From: an uncultured Olsenella sp.
GTDB lineage: Bacteria; Actinomycetota; Coriobacteriia; Coriobacteriales; Atopobiaceae
DNA length: 44,602 nt
Assembly: GCA_947253595.1 (NCBI GenBank)
Contig: CAMXZR010000006.1
Span: 1-44,602, forward strand
Direction of reading: 5' to 3'
In this document: piece by piece, positions 6,569-15,657 of the stretch
Numbering within the stretch: position 1 is the first letter of the stretch
How the letters are laid out: every line of letters begins with the position of its first letter
Program-made: the position numbers and the translations under genes
The notes under the pieces: model-generated
The model's database searches: none
What the model saw: only the letters and a program-made list of their open reading frames with translations
Told to the model about the DNA's origin: nothing

Positions 6569-8791
6569 CTACAGGTGCAGCACGCGATCCTTGATCTCTT
6601 CCGTGCGGCCCTGGTTCCAGTACTGGGTGCCGATGTAGCCGCAGGTGCGACGGGCCACGTTCATCTTGGACTGGTCGCGGTTGTGGCAGTGGGGGCACTC
6701 CCACACCAGCTTGCCGTCGTCCTCGACGATCTGGATCTCTCCGTCGTAGCCGCAGACCTGGCAGTAGTCGCTCTTGGTGTTGAGCTCGGCGTACATGATG
6801 TTGTCGTAGATGAACTGCATCACGCGGATGACGGCCTCGAGGTTGTCCTGCATGTTGGGCACCTCGACGTAGCTGATGGCACCGCCGGGCGAGAGGCGCT
6901 GGAATTGGCTCTCGAACTGCAGCTTGGTGAAGGCGTCGATGTCCTCGCGCACATTCACGTGGTAGGAGTTCGTGATGTAGCCGTGGTCCGTGATGCCCTT
7001 CACCATGCCGAAGCGCCTCTGCAGGCACTTCGCGAACTTGTAGGTGGTGGACTCCAGCGGCGTGCCATAGAGGGAGTAGTCGATGTCCTCGGCTGCCTTC
7101 CACTCGGCGCACTTGTCGTTCATCCTCTGCATGACGGCCAGGCCGAACTCGGTGCCCTCGGGGTCGGTGTGGCTGTGGCCGGTCATGGCCTTCACGCACT
7201 CGTAGAGGCCCGCGTAGCCCAGGCTGATGGTTGAGTAGCCGCCATAGAGCAGCCTGTCGATCGTCTCGCCCTTGTCGAGCCGGGCCAGCGCGCCGTACTG
7301 CCAGAGGATGGGGGCGGCGTCAGAGACGGTGCCCGCCAGGCGGTCGTGGCGGCAGCGCAGGGCGGCGTGGCAGAGCTCGAGGCGCTCGTCGAAGATCTTC
7401 CAGAAGCGGTCGACGTCGCCCTGGGCCGAGAGCGCCACGTCGGGCAGGTTGATGGTCACGACGCCCTGGTTGAAGCGGCCGTAGTACTTGGGCTTGCCGG
7501 GCTCCCAGTTCTTGGCGCGCGCGACGTTGTCGTAACCGTTGCCCGATCGGTCGGGAGTCAGGAAGCTGCGACAGCCCATGCAGGTGTAGCAGTCGCCGTT
7601 GCCCTCGGTCTCTCCCTTGCTGAGCTTGTACTCCCGCATCTTCTTCTCTGAGATGTAGTCGGGCACCATGCGCTTGGCGGTGCACTTTGCGGCAAGCTTG
7701 GTGAGGTAGAAGTACTCGCTGCCCTCGCGGACGTTGTCCTCCTCGAGCACGTAGATGAGCTTGGGGAAGGCGGGGGTGATCCAGACGCCGGCCTCGTTGC
7801 GCACGCCCTGGTAACGCTGGCGCAGCATCTCCTCGATGCAGAGGGCGAGGTCGTGCTTCTCCTGCGCGTCCTTCGCCTCGTTGAGGTACATGAAGACGGT
7901 GATGAAGGGTGCCTGGCCGTTGGTGGTCATGAGGGTGACGACCTGGTACTGGATGGTCTGGACGCCGCGCGCGACCTCCTCGCGCAGGCGCCTCTCGACC
8001 AGCTGGTCGATCTGCTCGGGGGCGGGATGGGCGTCGATGGCCTCCATCTCGGCAAAGACCTGACGGCGGATCTTCTTGCGGCTCACGTCTACGAAGGGTG
8101 CGAGGTGCGCGAGCGAGATGGACTGGCCGCCGTACTGGCAGGAGGCCACCTGGGCGATGATTTGCGTGGCGATGTTGCAGGCGGTCGAGAAGCTGTGAGG
8201 CTTCTCGATCATGGTGCCGCTGATCACGGTGCCGTTCTGGAGCATGTCCTCGAGGTTCACGAGGTCGCAGTTGTGCATGTGCTGGGCGTAGTAGTCCGCG
8301 TCGTGGAAGTGGATGATGCCCTCGTTGTGGGCCTCGACGACCTCGCGGGGGAGCAGCTCGCGCATGGCGAGGTCCTTTGAGACCTCGCCGGCCATGTAGT
8401 CGCGCTGGACGCTGACGACGGAGGGGTTCTTGTTGGAGTTCTCCTGCTTTACCTCCTCGTTGTTGCTCTCGATGAGCGAGAGGATCTTGTCGTCAGTCGT
8501 GTTCTTGTGGCGCTTCTGGTTCTGCAGGTAGCGGTAGATGATGTACTTGCGTGCCACGGTGAACCTGTCGAGCGCCATGATCTGGTCCTCGACGAGGTCC
8601 TGGACCTCCTCGACGGTCACGGTGTGCCCGGCCTGTTGGCAGGCATCCTCCACGTTGAGGGAGGCAAAGCGCACCTCGCGGTCGGTCAGGCGCTCGCTGG
8701 CGGGGACCTCCGCGTTGGCGGCCTTGATGGCGTTTTCGATCTTGCTGAGGTCAAACTGGACCTCTGAGCCGTTGCGCTTGATGATCTTCAT
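6569..8791 (-). CDS. nrdD: Anaerobic (class III) ribonucleoside-triphosphate reductase
   Basis: Converts ribonucleotides to deoxyribonucleotides without oxygen, using a glycyl radical made by NrdG. The 740-residue protein starts with an ATP-cone allosteric domain (about 1-95, MKIIKRNGSEVQFDLSKIENA). The large catalytic barrel follows (for example GTVISGTMIEKPHSFSTACN). Near the end is a zinc site with two Cys pairs (CQVCGY and CPHC). The glycyl-radical loop is RTCGYIG at about residues 715-721, with the radical on the Gly of CGY (about 718). Length and domain order match full-length NrdD. AAGGCGG precedes the ATG. Paired NrdR-like boxes and possible DnaA boxes lie upstream. No aerobic reductase is visible in this window. 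Confidence 0.97.
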   Translation of the reverse strand: MKIIKRNGSEVQFDLSKIENAIKAANAEVPASERLTDREVRFASLNVEDACQQAGHTVTVEEVQDLVEDQIMALDRFTVARKYIIYRYLQNQKRHKNTTDDKILSLIESNNEEVKQENSNKNPSVVSVQRDYMAGEVSKDLAMRELLPREVVEAHNEGIIHFHDADYYAQHMHNCDLVNLEDMLQNGTVISGTMIEKPHSFSTACNIATQIIAQVASCQYGGQSISLAHLAPFVDVSRKKIRRQVFAEMEAIDAHPAPEQIDQLVERRLREEVARGVQTIQYQVVTLMTTNGQAPFITVFMYLNEAKDAQEKHDLALCIEEMLRQRYQGVRNEAGVWITPAFPKLIYVLEEDNVREGSEYFYLTKLAAKCTAKRMVPDYISEKKMREYKLSKGETEGNGDCYTCMGCRSFLTPDRSGNGYDNVARAKNWEPGKPKYYGRFNQGVVTINLPDVALSAQGDVDRFWKIFDERLELCHAALRCRHDRLAGTVSDAAPILWQYGALARLDKGETIDRLLYGGYSTISLGYAGLYECVKAMTGHSHTDPEGTEFGLAVMQRMNDKCAEWKAAEDIDYSLYGTPLESTTYKFAKCLQRRFGMVKGITDHGYITNSYHVNVREDIDAFTKLQFESQFQRLSPGGAISYVEVPNMQDNLEAVIRVMQFIYDNIMYAELNTKSDYCQVCGYDGEIQIVEDDGKLVWECPHCHNRDQSKMNVARRTCGYIGTQYWNQGRTEEIKDRVLHL

Positions 8792-8864
8792 CGTATCCGC
8801 CTTAGTTCGCTGGTTGGCAGCTGGTTGGGCACGCCATCGGTTCTTAGGTGCGTGCCCTAGAATA

Positions 8865-8880
8865 CCACAACAACTTGGGG
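8865..8880. promoter_or_regulatory. NrdR-like box proximal to nrdD
   Basis: CCACAACAACTTGGGG is a weaker match to the NrdR box (about 9 of 16). It abuts a TATTCT -10 candidate and lies exactly 32 bp from a better box. The same 32-bp spacing is seen at nrdG, which is the main support. Confidence 0.5.
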
Positions 8881-8896
8881 CATTTGCCGTACTTTA

Positions 8897-8912
8897 CTAC
8901 TAGATATTGTTG
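8897..8912. promoter_or_regulatory. NrdR-like box distal to nrdD
   Basis: CTACTAGATATTGTTG matches the NrdR consensus at about 11 of 16 positions, including ACTA-ATATTGT in the core. It is paired with the box at 8865-8880. Confidence 0.6.
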
Positions 8913-9174
8913 ATAGTTGGTTGATAAGTCTGTAGATAACCGTCCCACCCCAGCTCCCGCAATTGGTTCTGATAAAAACATTTAGCTTGGGGCGAGAGGG
9001 GCGTCTGACGGGCTTGTGTGCGTTGCGCCCCGTGGCCGCCCACAGCCTGGCAGGGCGCATCGATGGCGTTCTGGCGGTGATCGAACGCTCGTCACACGCC
9101 GGCAAAGTTCGCGTGCGAGAATGGCCGGGTGCCGGGATACCCGGCCAAGGGCAATCGATGCGAGGGAGAGGCGC

Positions 9175-10335
9175 ATGCAGCTCTCTAAGAGGCTCGACCT
9201 GTTTGGCAGCGAGGTCTTCGCTGCGCTCAACGCTCGTCGGCGCGAGCTCGAGGCGCAGGGTCGCGAGGTGTTCGACCTCTCGGTGGGGACTCCCGACTTC
9301 CGTCCGCCCCAGCACGTCGTCGACGCGCTCGTCGAGAGCGCTCGCGACCCCCAGAACTGGAAGTACAGCCTGCACGACAGGCCCGAGCTGACGCGTGCGG
9401 TCTGCGACTACTACCAGGACCGCTTCGGCGTCGGGGGTATCGAGTCCGACATGGTGATGAGCTGCCGCGGCACCCAGGAGGGCATGGGGCATGTCTGCGC
9501 CGCGCTCGCCGACCCGGGCGACCTGGCGCTCATCCCCGACCCCTGCTACCCCGTCTTCCAGGCGGGCACGCTCCTCGCGGGGGCCGAGCCCTGGTACTAT
9601 CCCCTCACGGCCGAGCACGACTTCCTGCCGCATGTGGCAGGCATCCCTGCCGAGGTGGCCGATCGCGCCAGGTACATGGTCGTCTCGCTTCCCGCGAATC
9701 CCGTGGGATCGGTGGGCACGTCCGAGGTCTACCGCGAGGTCATCGACTTCGCACGGGACCACGACATCGTCGTGGTCCACGACAACGCCTACTCCGACAT
9801 CGTCTTCGATGGCCCGGCGGGTGGCTGCTTCCTGCAGTACGAGGGCGCCCTCGAGGTGGGCGTGGAGTTCCTCTCGCTCTCCAAGTCCTTCAACGTGACG
9901 GGTGCCCGCCTGAGCTTTTTGGTGGGTCGTCCCGACATCGTGGCTGCCGCTCGCAGGCTCCGCAGCCAGGTGGACTTCGGCATGTTCTTCCCCGAGCAGG
10001 ACGCGGCGATCGCCGCACTTACCGGCCCGCGCGAGCAGGTGGAGGAGCAGCGACTGCTCTATCAGCAGAGGAGGGATGCCCTTTGTGACGGGCTCGAGGC
10101 CATCGGCTGGGAGCGCCCCAACGCCCATGGCACGATGTTCGTATGGGCGCGCCTCCCGCATGGGCGCAACGACTCGGCGGACTTCGCCCTGGAGCTGATG
10201 GAGCGCTCGGGCGTTATCGTCTGCCCGGGCTCGAGCTTTGGGCCGGCAGGGGAGGGCTACGTGCGCTTCGCCCTGGTTATGCCCCCGGAGCTCCTACGCC
10301 AGGCGGTCGGTGCCATTGCCGCCTCGGGGCTGTAG
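9175..10335 (+). CDS. Class I/II PLP-dependent aminotransferase (LL-diaminopimelate/alanine aminotransferase-like)
   Basis: A 386-residue cytoplasmic fold-type I aminotransferase. The N-terminal part has the substrate motif LSVGTPDFRPP and the cofactor-phosphate loop SCRGTQEGMGHV. NPVG in SLPANPVGSVG and the Asp/Tyr of VVHDNAYSDI are the usual PLP-ring contacts. The PLP-binding Lys is in SLSKSFNVTGARL. These fit the subgroup that includes LL-diaminopimelate aminotransferase and related DapC/PatA-type enzymes. Substrate cannot be assigned from motifs alone. The ATG at 9175 follows GAGGGAGAGG; an in-frame upstream extension from 9016 has no such signal. It is divergent from nrdD and monocistronic as far as can be seen. 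Confidence 0.9.
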   Translation: MQLSKRLDLFGSEVFAALNARRRELEAQGREVFDLSVGTPDFRPPQHVVDALVESARDPQNWKYSLHDRPELTRAVCDYYQDRFGVGGIESDMVMSCRGTQEGMGHVCAALADPGDLALIPDPCYPVFQAGTLLAGAEPWYYPLTAEHDFLPHVAGIPAEVADRARYMVVSLPANPVGSVGTSEVYREVIDFARDHDIVVVHDNAYSDIVFDGPAGGCFLQYEGALEVGVEFLSLSKSFNVTGARLSFLVGRPDIVAAARRLRSQVDFGMFFPEQDAAIAALTGPREQVEEQRLLYQQRRDALCDGLEAIGWERPNAHGTMFVWARLPHGRNDSADFALELMERSGVIVCPGSSFGPAGEGYVRFALVMPPELLRQAVGAIAASGL

Positions 10336-10524
10336 GGCTGCCGGTCGGAGGTCTCCTGCGACATCCTTCGCACTCTTTTTTGATATGTGCATAAAAGGGC
10401 GGAAAATTGCTCATATCGTGTCGTTCGCCGAGCGGCGTGGGCCGCTCGCGGTCGGCACCCTAGAATTTTTTGGCTGACCCATCCACATGACCGGTCGGTC
10501 CAACAACGCTAGGAGCAATGCAAG
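10336..10524. other. Short intergenic region with a GC hairpin
   Basis: CGAGCGGC at 10429-10436 and GCCGCTCG at 10441-10448 form an 8-bp stem with a GTGG loop, extended by flanking GCCG/CGGC. The next T-run (TTTTTT, about 10466-10471) is 18 bases further on, so termination of the aminotransferase transcript is possible but not clear. TAGAAT at 10461-10466 could be a -10 for the HAD gene. Confidence 0.4.
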
Positions 10525-11325
10525 ATGCCACTTTGGAACACCCCCGGCAAGGTCAAGGCCGCCTTCTTCGACGCAGACGGGACCCTGCTCTCGTTCAAGA
10601 CGCACCAGGTGCCCGACTCGGCCCAGATCGCCCTCTCGGAGCTCAAGAAGGCCGGCGTGAAGTGCTTCCTCGCAACGGGCCGTCCTCCCTACCAGGTGGA
10701 CGAGATCCCCATCGACAGCCTCGAGGCGTTCATCCTTTTCAACGGCCAGATGATTGTCACCCGTGACGAGGTCCTACACGCCGAGGCGCTCGACCCCGAG
10801 GATGTCGCCACCGTGGTCCAGCAGGTCAAGGACGGCCTCTACGAATGCCTCTTCATGGAGCGCGGGCGCTGCTACGTGAGCGGTCACAACGCGAAGGTGC
10901 GCGCCGTCGAGGATGCAGCCGGTCTCGTCTTCGAGGAGGGCGACATCGACCAGGCCCTCTCGAACGAGATCTTCCAGCTCAACATCTTCCTGTCTCCCGG
11001 CCAGACCGACGTGGTGACCCAAGCGACCAGTCACATGCGCCTCACGCGCTGGTCGCCCCACTTCGTGGACGCCTTCCCCCGCCACGGTGGCAAGGCGCGC
11101 GCGGTGCGCCGCCTGCTCGAGAAGTACGGCATCACCCCCGAGGAGGCCATCTGCTTCGGCGATGGTGGCAACGACCTCGAGATGTTCGGCGTGGTGGGTA
11201 CCTCCATCGCCATGGGCAACGCCAACGACGACGTCCGCGAGCAGGCCGACTACGTCACCGACGACGTAGACGAGGGTGGCATCTACAACGCTTGCTTCAG
11301 GCTGGGAATCGTGACGGACGCCTAG
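10525..11325 (+). CDS. HAD-superfamily Cof-type sugar-phosphate phosphatase
   Basis: A 266-residue cytoplasmic hydrolase of the Cof (class IIB) branch of the HAD superfamily, which removes phosphate from sugar phosphates, FMN or similar small molecules. Motif I is FFDADGTLLS near residue 15, with the nucleophile and acid Asp residues two apart. Motif II is the Thr in FLATGRPPY. Motif III/IV is the Lys of GGKARAV with ICFGDGGNDLEMF near 210-222. The cap domain lies between, as in Cof proteins. AGGAG is 9 bases before the ATG. The true substrate is not predictable, since Cof enzymes are promiscuous. Confidence 0.92.
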   Translation: MPLWNTPGKVKAAFFDADGTLLSFKTHQVPDSAQIALSELKKAGVKCFLATGRPPYQVDEIPIDSLEAFILFNGQMIVTRDEVLHAEALDPEDVATVVQQVKDGLYECLFMERGRCYVSGHNAKVRAVEDAAGLVFEEGDIDQALSNEIFQLNIFLSPGQTDVVTQATSHMRLTRWSPHFVDAFPRHGGKARAVRRLLEKYGITPEEAICFGDGGNDLEMFGVVGTSIAMGNANDDVREQADYVTDDVDEGGIYNACFRLGIVTDA

Positions 11326-11352
11326 CCTCCCGCTCCCCATAGCCCGAAGCGC

Positions 11353-11432
11353 GCTGTGCCGCCGGTCTCGTGCCAGCGGTACAGCCATGTGCCAGGAGAA
11401 TGGGGGGGCGGCCGCCCGCATGGTCGCCCCCC
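11353..11432. terminator. Two hairpins between the convergent HAD and peptidase genes
   Basis: GCTGTGCCGC (11353-11362) pairs with GCGGTACAGC (11376-11385). GGGGGGCG (11403-11410) pairs with CGCCCCCC (11425-11432). Neither is followed by a T-run, so they may be Rho-dependent or simply stable 3' ends. Confidence 0.4.
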
Positions 11433-11461
11433 TCGCCTCCGCCTGACCCGGCGGACCGTCC

Positions 11462-14434
11462 CTAGCCTTCCATGCCCTCTTCCCCCGGTTTTGCGTCTCT
11501 TAGGTCAATGACCTGGTTGAATGCAAGACCCGAACCTTCGACCTGTTCCTGGGGCCCAAAGACGCAGAGGCTGCGTCGTTTTACGAGCTCGTCCAGGCAC
11601 TCCGCCATGGAGCGCAGGGTGTCCTGCGTGGTGCCTAGGATCTGGGAGCGCAGCTCACCTCGCCAGCCCCTGGGCCTGCCCGCCAGGGCCAGGCCGTCCT
11701 GCCTGCGCGCGAGCTGGCGGGGCTTCACCGGGTTGTCGTGCGCGGCGACGCAGGACACGACATAGCCCTCGAGCTCGGGCTGGTCCGCCTCCCAGCCGCG
11801 CAGCCAGTCGGCACTGCGCTCGTATCGGGCGATGCTGGGGGTGACGGAGGGGTCGCGGTAGGACCAGAACTGGGGAAGGCCGCTGGGAGTGCGACGGAAG
11901 CCCACGCCGTAGGCGCCGCCCTTCACGCGCACCTCGTTCCAGAGATAGTCGAAGCTCAGCGCACGCGAGGCGACTGCCCAGCTGCCGGGGCCGAAGGAGT
12001 CCGCCGCGGAGGGCGCGGCACCCTCTCCCACGTAGCTCACGTTGGAGGCGATGAGGAAGGCCTCGTCCCATGCCTCGGGGGAGGGGAGCTCGAGCCTGTG
12101 GGCGGCGGCATCGCCTGCGGGAGCGAGCCCCAGGCTGCCGCCGGCCGCCCAGAACGCGTCCAGGTCCTCGCGTGCCCCGGTGAAGCTCACCAGGACCTCG
12201 TCGGAGCTGAAGATGCGGTGGGCGAGCTCTTCGAGGCGCGCGCAGAACTCGGCCCGGCGTTCGTCCCAGTGCGCGAGGAGCTCCCTCAGGAAAAGGTAGA
12301 AGCCCACGCCCCCCAGGGCGTCTGCCGCGATGGCGGGACGGGAGTAGTGGGTGGCGAGACGCGCCATGGCTGCCGCGTGCCCGCTGTTCTGGAAGTGCTG
12401 CGAGAGCGCTATGCGCCGCTGCTGGAGAATCGCCAGGATGCGATCGTGGTCGTCGAAGAGGGTGGAGCCCCAGACCTCGGGGGGGATGGTCGCTGCGTCG
12501 GCGACGCGCTCCGAGAGCGAGCTCACCCCCACGACCAGGTAGGGTCGGGCCTCGTCGAGGCCGTCCTGCCAGGAGTAGGAGTCGCAGAAGAAGTCGAGGC
12601 TGCCCAGCCTGCCCTCCACCAGGGTGTCGAGTTCCGCCGCGCTGTGGCTACTGGTGCCCAGACGCCCGAGGAGCTCCGCCAGGACGCTCGCGCAGGGGAG
12701 CTCGTCGGCCGTCAGGCGACGCAGGTCGAAGTAGTGGTAGACGTAGTCGATCCGGTGCGTGGGGATGTCGTGCCAGACGCAGGGGAGAGGCGCCTCGACG
12801 CGCTCCTCGCGGGGTTCTTCGGGAGCCTCGGCGATGTCCGAGACCCCCAGACGCGGGAGCAGGGCGACGTCGGCGGGGTCGTCCGGCTCCTCCTGCTCGC
12901 GCCTCAGGGCCCCGAGCTCGGTCGCGACCCGGGCATAGGCGTCGTCGTCCATGCCCGCGCGCAGCTCGGCGAGCCTGGCGGCCTCCTCGGCGGCGGCACC
13001 CTCCTCCACGGGCACGAGCTCTACCTCGGCGCTGTGGGTGCTGTGGCAGACCAGCTCGTCCAGGAGGCGCTCGAAGTAGCCGTCGGCGAGTCCCCCTCTC
13101 ATGGCGTCGATGCTCTCTTGGAAGCGCAGGTAGTCGATCGGGCGATCGTCGTCGTAGAGCCAGCTCGACAGGGCCTGCATCGAGAGCGCCACGCCGTCGG
13201 CGTAGTAGCCCCAGTCGCCCTCGCGCAGGTTGAACTCCGCCTGGGCGAGGGAGGCCTCGAGACGCTCGGTCCCTATGCCGTCGCGCACGAGCGCGGCGCA
13301 GGCCCCCTCGACGAGCCCCCGCAGCGTTGCCCCGGAGTTCGGCCTGGTTCCCTTGGCGTGGAAGGCGAGCTGCGGCTGGAGCTCCCCGTCGACGAGGATG
13401 CCCTGGAAGTCGTCCGCGAGCCCGCTCTGGAGCACCGCGCGCTTGAGCGGCGCCTCGTTGGAGCCGCAGAGGGCGTCGAGCAGGACGTCCGCAGCCAGCA
13501 CGCGCTCGCGCTGGTCCGCAGTGCCGATGACGTACGAGAGACCTACGGCCGCGTTGCCGGGGGCGGTGGCCATGCGCACCTCCGCCAGCTCGGGACGCAC
13601 CGGCTCCTGGGAGACGAGCGGGTTGGGTGCGCCGGCATGGCGGTCATCCGCGCCGTCGAAGCGCTCGGCGACGAAGGCGAGCTCGCGCTCGATGTCCAGG
13701 TTGCCGTAGAGCACGGTGTAGCTGTTCGCCAGGCTGTAGTGGCGGGCGTGGGAGTCCAGGAACTCCTCGTAGCTCAGGCTGGGGATGGATGCCGGGTCGC
13801 CGCCCGAGTCGAAGCGGTAGGCGTTCGAGGGGAAGAGCTGGCGGTCGAGCGCCTGGAAGAGGACGTCGTCCGGGTCGGAGGTGGCACCTCTCATCTCGTT
13901 GTAGACGACGCCGTTGTAGGCCAGCCCGCCGTCCTCCGTGGGCTCGAGGTGCCAACCCTCCTGCTCGAAGATCCGCCTGCGGTGCCAGATGGCGGGGTGC
14001 AGGACGGCGTCGAGGTAGACGCCCATGAGGTTCTCGAGGTCGGCGACGTTGGTGGACGCCACCGGGTACACGGTCTTGTCCGGGAAGGTCACGGCGTTGA
14101 GGAAGGTCTGCATGGAGCTCTTGAGCAGGTTGACGAAGGGCTCCTTGACCGGGTAGTGGTCGCTGCCGCAGAGCACGGAGTGCTCGAGGATGTGAAAGAC
14201 GCCCGTGTCGTCTTTGGGCGGGGTCTTGAAGGCTATGGAGAAGGACTTGTTATCGTCCGGCACGGCGAGCCACATCAGCCGGGCGCCGCTCGCGTCGTGG
14301 CGCATGACGTAGGCAGTGCCCCCCAGCTCCTCCAGGGGTTCGACCGAGCCGACGGTGAAGCCTGCGTGTCGCGTGCCTGGCGCGAGGTTGGGGTCGGGCG
14401 TGGCGAAGGGCGCTCCGCTCTTGCTTGCTGGCAT
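11462..14434 (-). CDS. M16C zinc metallopeptidase (presequence protease/PreP-like)
   Basis: A 990-residue protein of the inverzincin family that degrades peptides inside a closed clamshell of two halves. The inverted zinc motif HILEH is at residues 81-85, and the third zinc ligand is expected in VYNEMRGATSDPDD about 85 residues later. Near the C-terminus KGGAYGVGFRR (about 860) matches the conserved Arg/Tyr substrate-binding strand of M16 proteins. The length is typical for M16C, which carries both halves in one chain. The start at 14434 is chosen for GAGGGAGA just upstream. There is no signal peptide, so it is probably cytoplasmic and recycles peptides. Long open frames on the opposite strand are GC-composition shadows. 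Confidence 0.93.
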   Translation of the reverse strand: MPASKSGAPFATPDPNLAPGTRHAGFTVGSVEPLEELGGTAYVMRHDASGARLMWLAVPDDNKSFSIAFKTPPKDDTGVFHILEHSVLCGSDHYPVKEPFVNLLKSSMQTFLNAVTFPDKTVYPVASTNVADLENLMGVYLDAVLHPAIWHRRRIFEQEGWHLEPTEDGGLAYNGVVYNEMRGATSDPDDVLFQALDRQLFPSNAYRFDSGGDPASIPSLSYEEFLDSHARHYSLANSYTVLYGNLDIERELAFVAERFDGADDRHAGAPNPLVSQEPVRPELAEVRMATAPGNAAVGLSYVIGTADQRERVLAADVLLDALCGSNEAPLKRAVLQSGLADDFQGILVDGELQPQLAFHAKGTRPNSGATLRGLVEGACAALVRDGIGTERLEASLAQAEFNLREGDWGYYADGVALSMQALSSWLYDDDRPIDYLRFQESIDAMRGGLADGYFERLLDELVCHSTHSAEVELVPVEEGAAAEEAARLAELRAGMDDDAYARVATELGALRREQEEPDDPADVALLPRLGVSDIAEAPEEPREERVEAPLPCVWHDIPTHRIDYVYHYFDLRRLTADELPCASVLAELLGRLGTSSHSAAELDTLVEGRLGSLDFFCDSYSWQDGLDEARPYLVVGVSSLSERVADAATIPPEVWGSTLFDDHDRILAILQQRRIALSQHFQNSGHAAAMARLATHYSRPAIAADALGGVGFYLFLRELLAHWDERRAEFCARLEELAHRIFSSDEVLVSFTGAREDLDAFWAAGGSLGLAPAGDAAAHRLELPSPEAWDEAFLIASNVSYVGEGAAPSAADSFGPGSWAVASRALSFDYLWNEVRVKGGAYGVGFRRTPSGLPQFWSYRDPSVTPSIARYERSADWLRGWEADQPELEGYVVSCVAAHDNPVKPRQLARRQDGLALAGRPRGWRGELRSQILGTTQDTLRSMAECLDELVKRRSLCVFGPQEQVEGSGLAFNQVIDLRDAKPGEEGMEG

Positions 14435-14589
14435 CTTCTCTCCCTCGTGGTCGCGGCTGGCACCTTGGGCGCCTGTGGACCGCATAGACTTCCGATGTGC
14501 ATAACTTACCCCGACCGCCACGTTGTAAGCTCAGTAGGCAAAGGCTCGGGGCAATTCTGTGCGTCTCATGGCGCGCTGCGGAGGCTGTG

Positions 14590-15600
14590 GTGGGTGGTCA
14601 GACGAAGACGGTCAGGTTGGACGTGCGTGACGGGTGCCAGGGTGCGCCGGACGGAGGGGTGACGAGGCGAGGGGGCCATGCGCTCGGGTCCTCCCGCCGC
14701 CACGCTGGCCCCGGGGACGCGGATGCGCACCGCAGGCTCAGGGGAACCCTGCTCACCCTGGCGGGAGGCACGCTCTGGGGACTCAACGGGACCCTCTCGA
14801 AGCTCCTCATGGGCAGCTACGACGTGGACCCTCTCTGGATGGTCTGCGTGAGGGAGCTCACCGCCTGCTGGCTCTTCCTGGCGATGGCGGGCCTGGGCAC
14901 GCCCGGGCGGCTGAGGGGGCTTCTTCGCGATCGCCGCTCGCTCTGGGGCGTGGTGGGCGTGGCATTCGGCTCCATCCTGCTCTCGCAGGTGGCCTACCTC
15001 GAGGCCATCGACTGGACCAACTCCGCCACCGCCACGGTGCTCCAGAACCTGAGCGTGGTCATAGTCATGCTGGTGGTGTGCGCGCGGAGCAGGAGGGCGC
15101 CCCGCAGGAGGGAGCTCGCTGGCGTCGCCCTGGCCTTCGGCGGCACCTACCTGGTGGCCACGGGAGGCAACCCCGCCGCGCTCTCGCTTCCGCCGGAGGG
15201 GCTGGGCTGGGGTCTGGCCTGCGCGGTCGCCGCCACGATCCTGGCCATACAGCCCCTCGCGCTCATACGGCGCTGGGGAAGCTTCGCCGTGAACGGCGTC
15301 GCCTTCCTCGTGTCGGGGCTGGCGCTCTCGCTGGCGTATCGACCTTGGGAGCACATGCCCGCCCTCGATGGCACGGGATGGCTCATGGTCGCGGTGTCGG
15401 TGGTGCTGGGGACCTTCGGGGCCTATGCCCTCTACCTGCAGGGGGTCAAGGAGGTCGGCTCCATCCGCGGCTCCATGCTGGGGACCAGCGAGCCTGTCGT
15501 GGCCACGTTGAGCTCGGTCCTGTGGCTGGGCGTGGTCTTTGGCCCCGCGGAGCTCGCCGGGTTCGCCATGATCATCGCCATGGTCTTTCTCACGGCATAG
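14590..15600 (+). CDS. EamA/DMT-family transporter, 10-helix type
   Basis: A membrane protein of about 336 residues with two EamA repeats and roughly ten hydrophobic segments. The first repeat contains LTLAGGTLWGLNGTLSKLLM and the second begins at LGWGLACAVAATILAIQPLA. Proteins of this family export or import amino acids, nucleosides or other metabolites; the substrate is unknown here. The start is uncertain because no in-frame ATG exists near the first helix. GTG at 14590 has GGAGG five bases upstream and gives a basic, non-membrane leader of about 45 residues. GTG at 14659 would be closer to the membrane domain, but its GGAGG is only one base away. The gene ends at TAG 15598-15600, convergent with the usp gene. 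Confidence 0.82.
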   Translation: MGGQTKTVRLDVRDGCQGAPDGGVTRRGGHALGSSRRHAGPGDADAHRRLRGTLLTLAGGTLWGLNGTLSKLLMGSYDVDPLWMVCVRELTACWLFLAMAGLGTPGRLRGLLRDRRSLWGVVGVAFGSILLSQVAYLEAIDWTNSATATVLQNLSVVIVMLVVCARSRRAPRRRELAGVALAFGGTYLVATGGNPAALSLPPEGLGWGLACAVAATILAIQPLALIRRWGSFAVNGVAFLVSGLALSLAYRPWEHMPALDGTGWLMVAVSVVLGTFGAYALYLQGVKEVGSIRGSMLGTSEPVVATLSSVLWLGVVFGPAELAGFAMIIAMVFLTA

Positions 15601-15657
15601 GGGGCATGCGCGGGCTGCGTCGGGCGTCCGACTGCCGGGCCGGGACCTTCCGCCGGC

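Larger units (their letters stand above)
8792..9174. other. Divergent regulatory gap between nrdD and the aminotransferase gene
   Basis: A 383-bp gap with no gene. Its left half is unusually AT-rich for this genome (8880-8990) and holds the nrdD control region: two NrdR-like boxes, a TATTCT -10 candidate on the minus strand (8864-8859), and three 9-mers resembling DnaA boxes (8911-8939). The right half leads to the aminotransferase gene; I see no clear promoter for it. Confidence 0.5.

Noticed and set aside
11738..14662. A 974-codon open frame on the plus strand opposite the M16C peptidase gene
   Set aside because: It is the mirror of a real gene whose codons end in G/C; its translation is Val/Gly/Glu-rich with no recognisable domain and no ribosome site, while the minus strand has clear M16C motifs.
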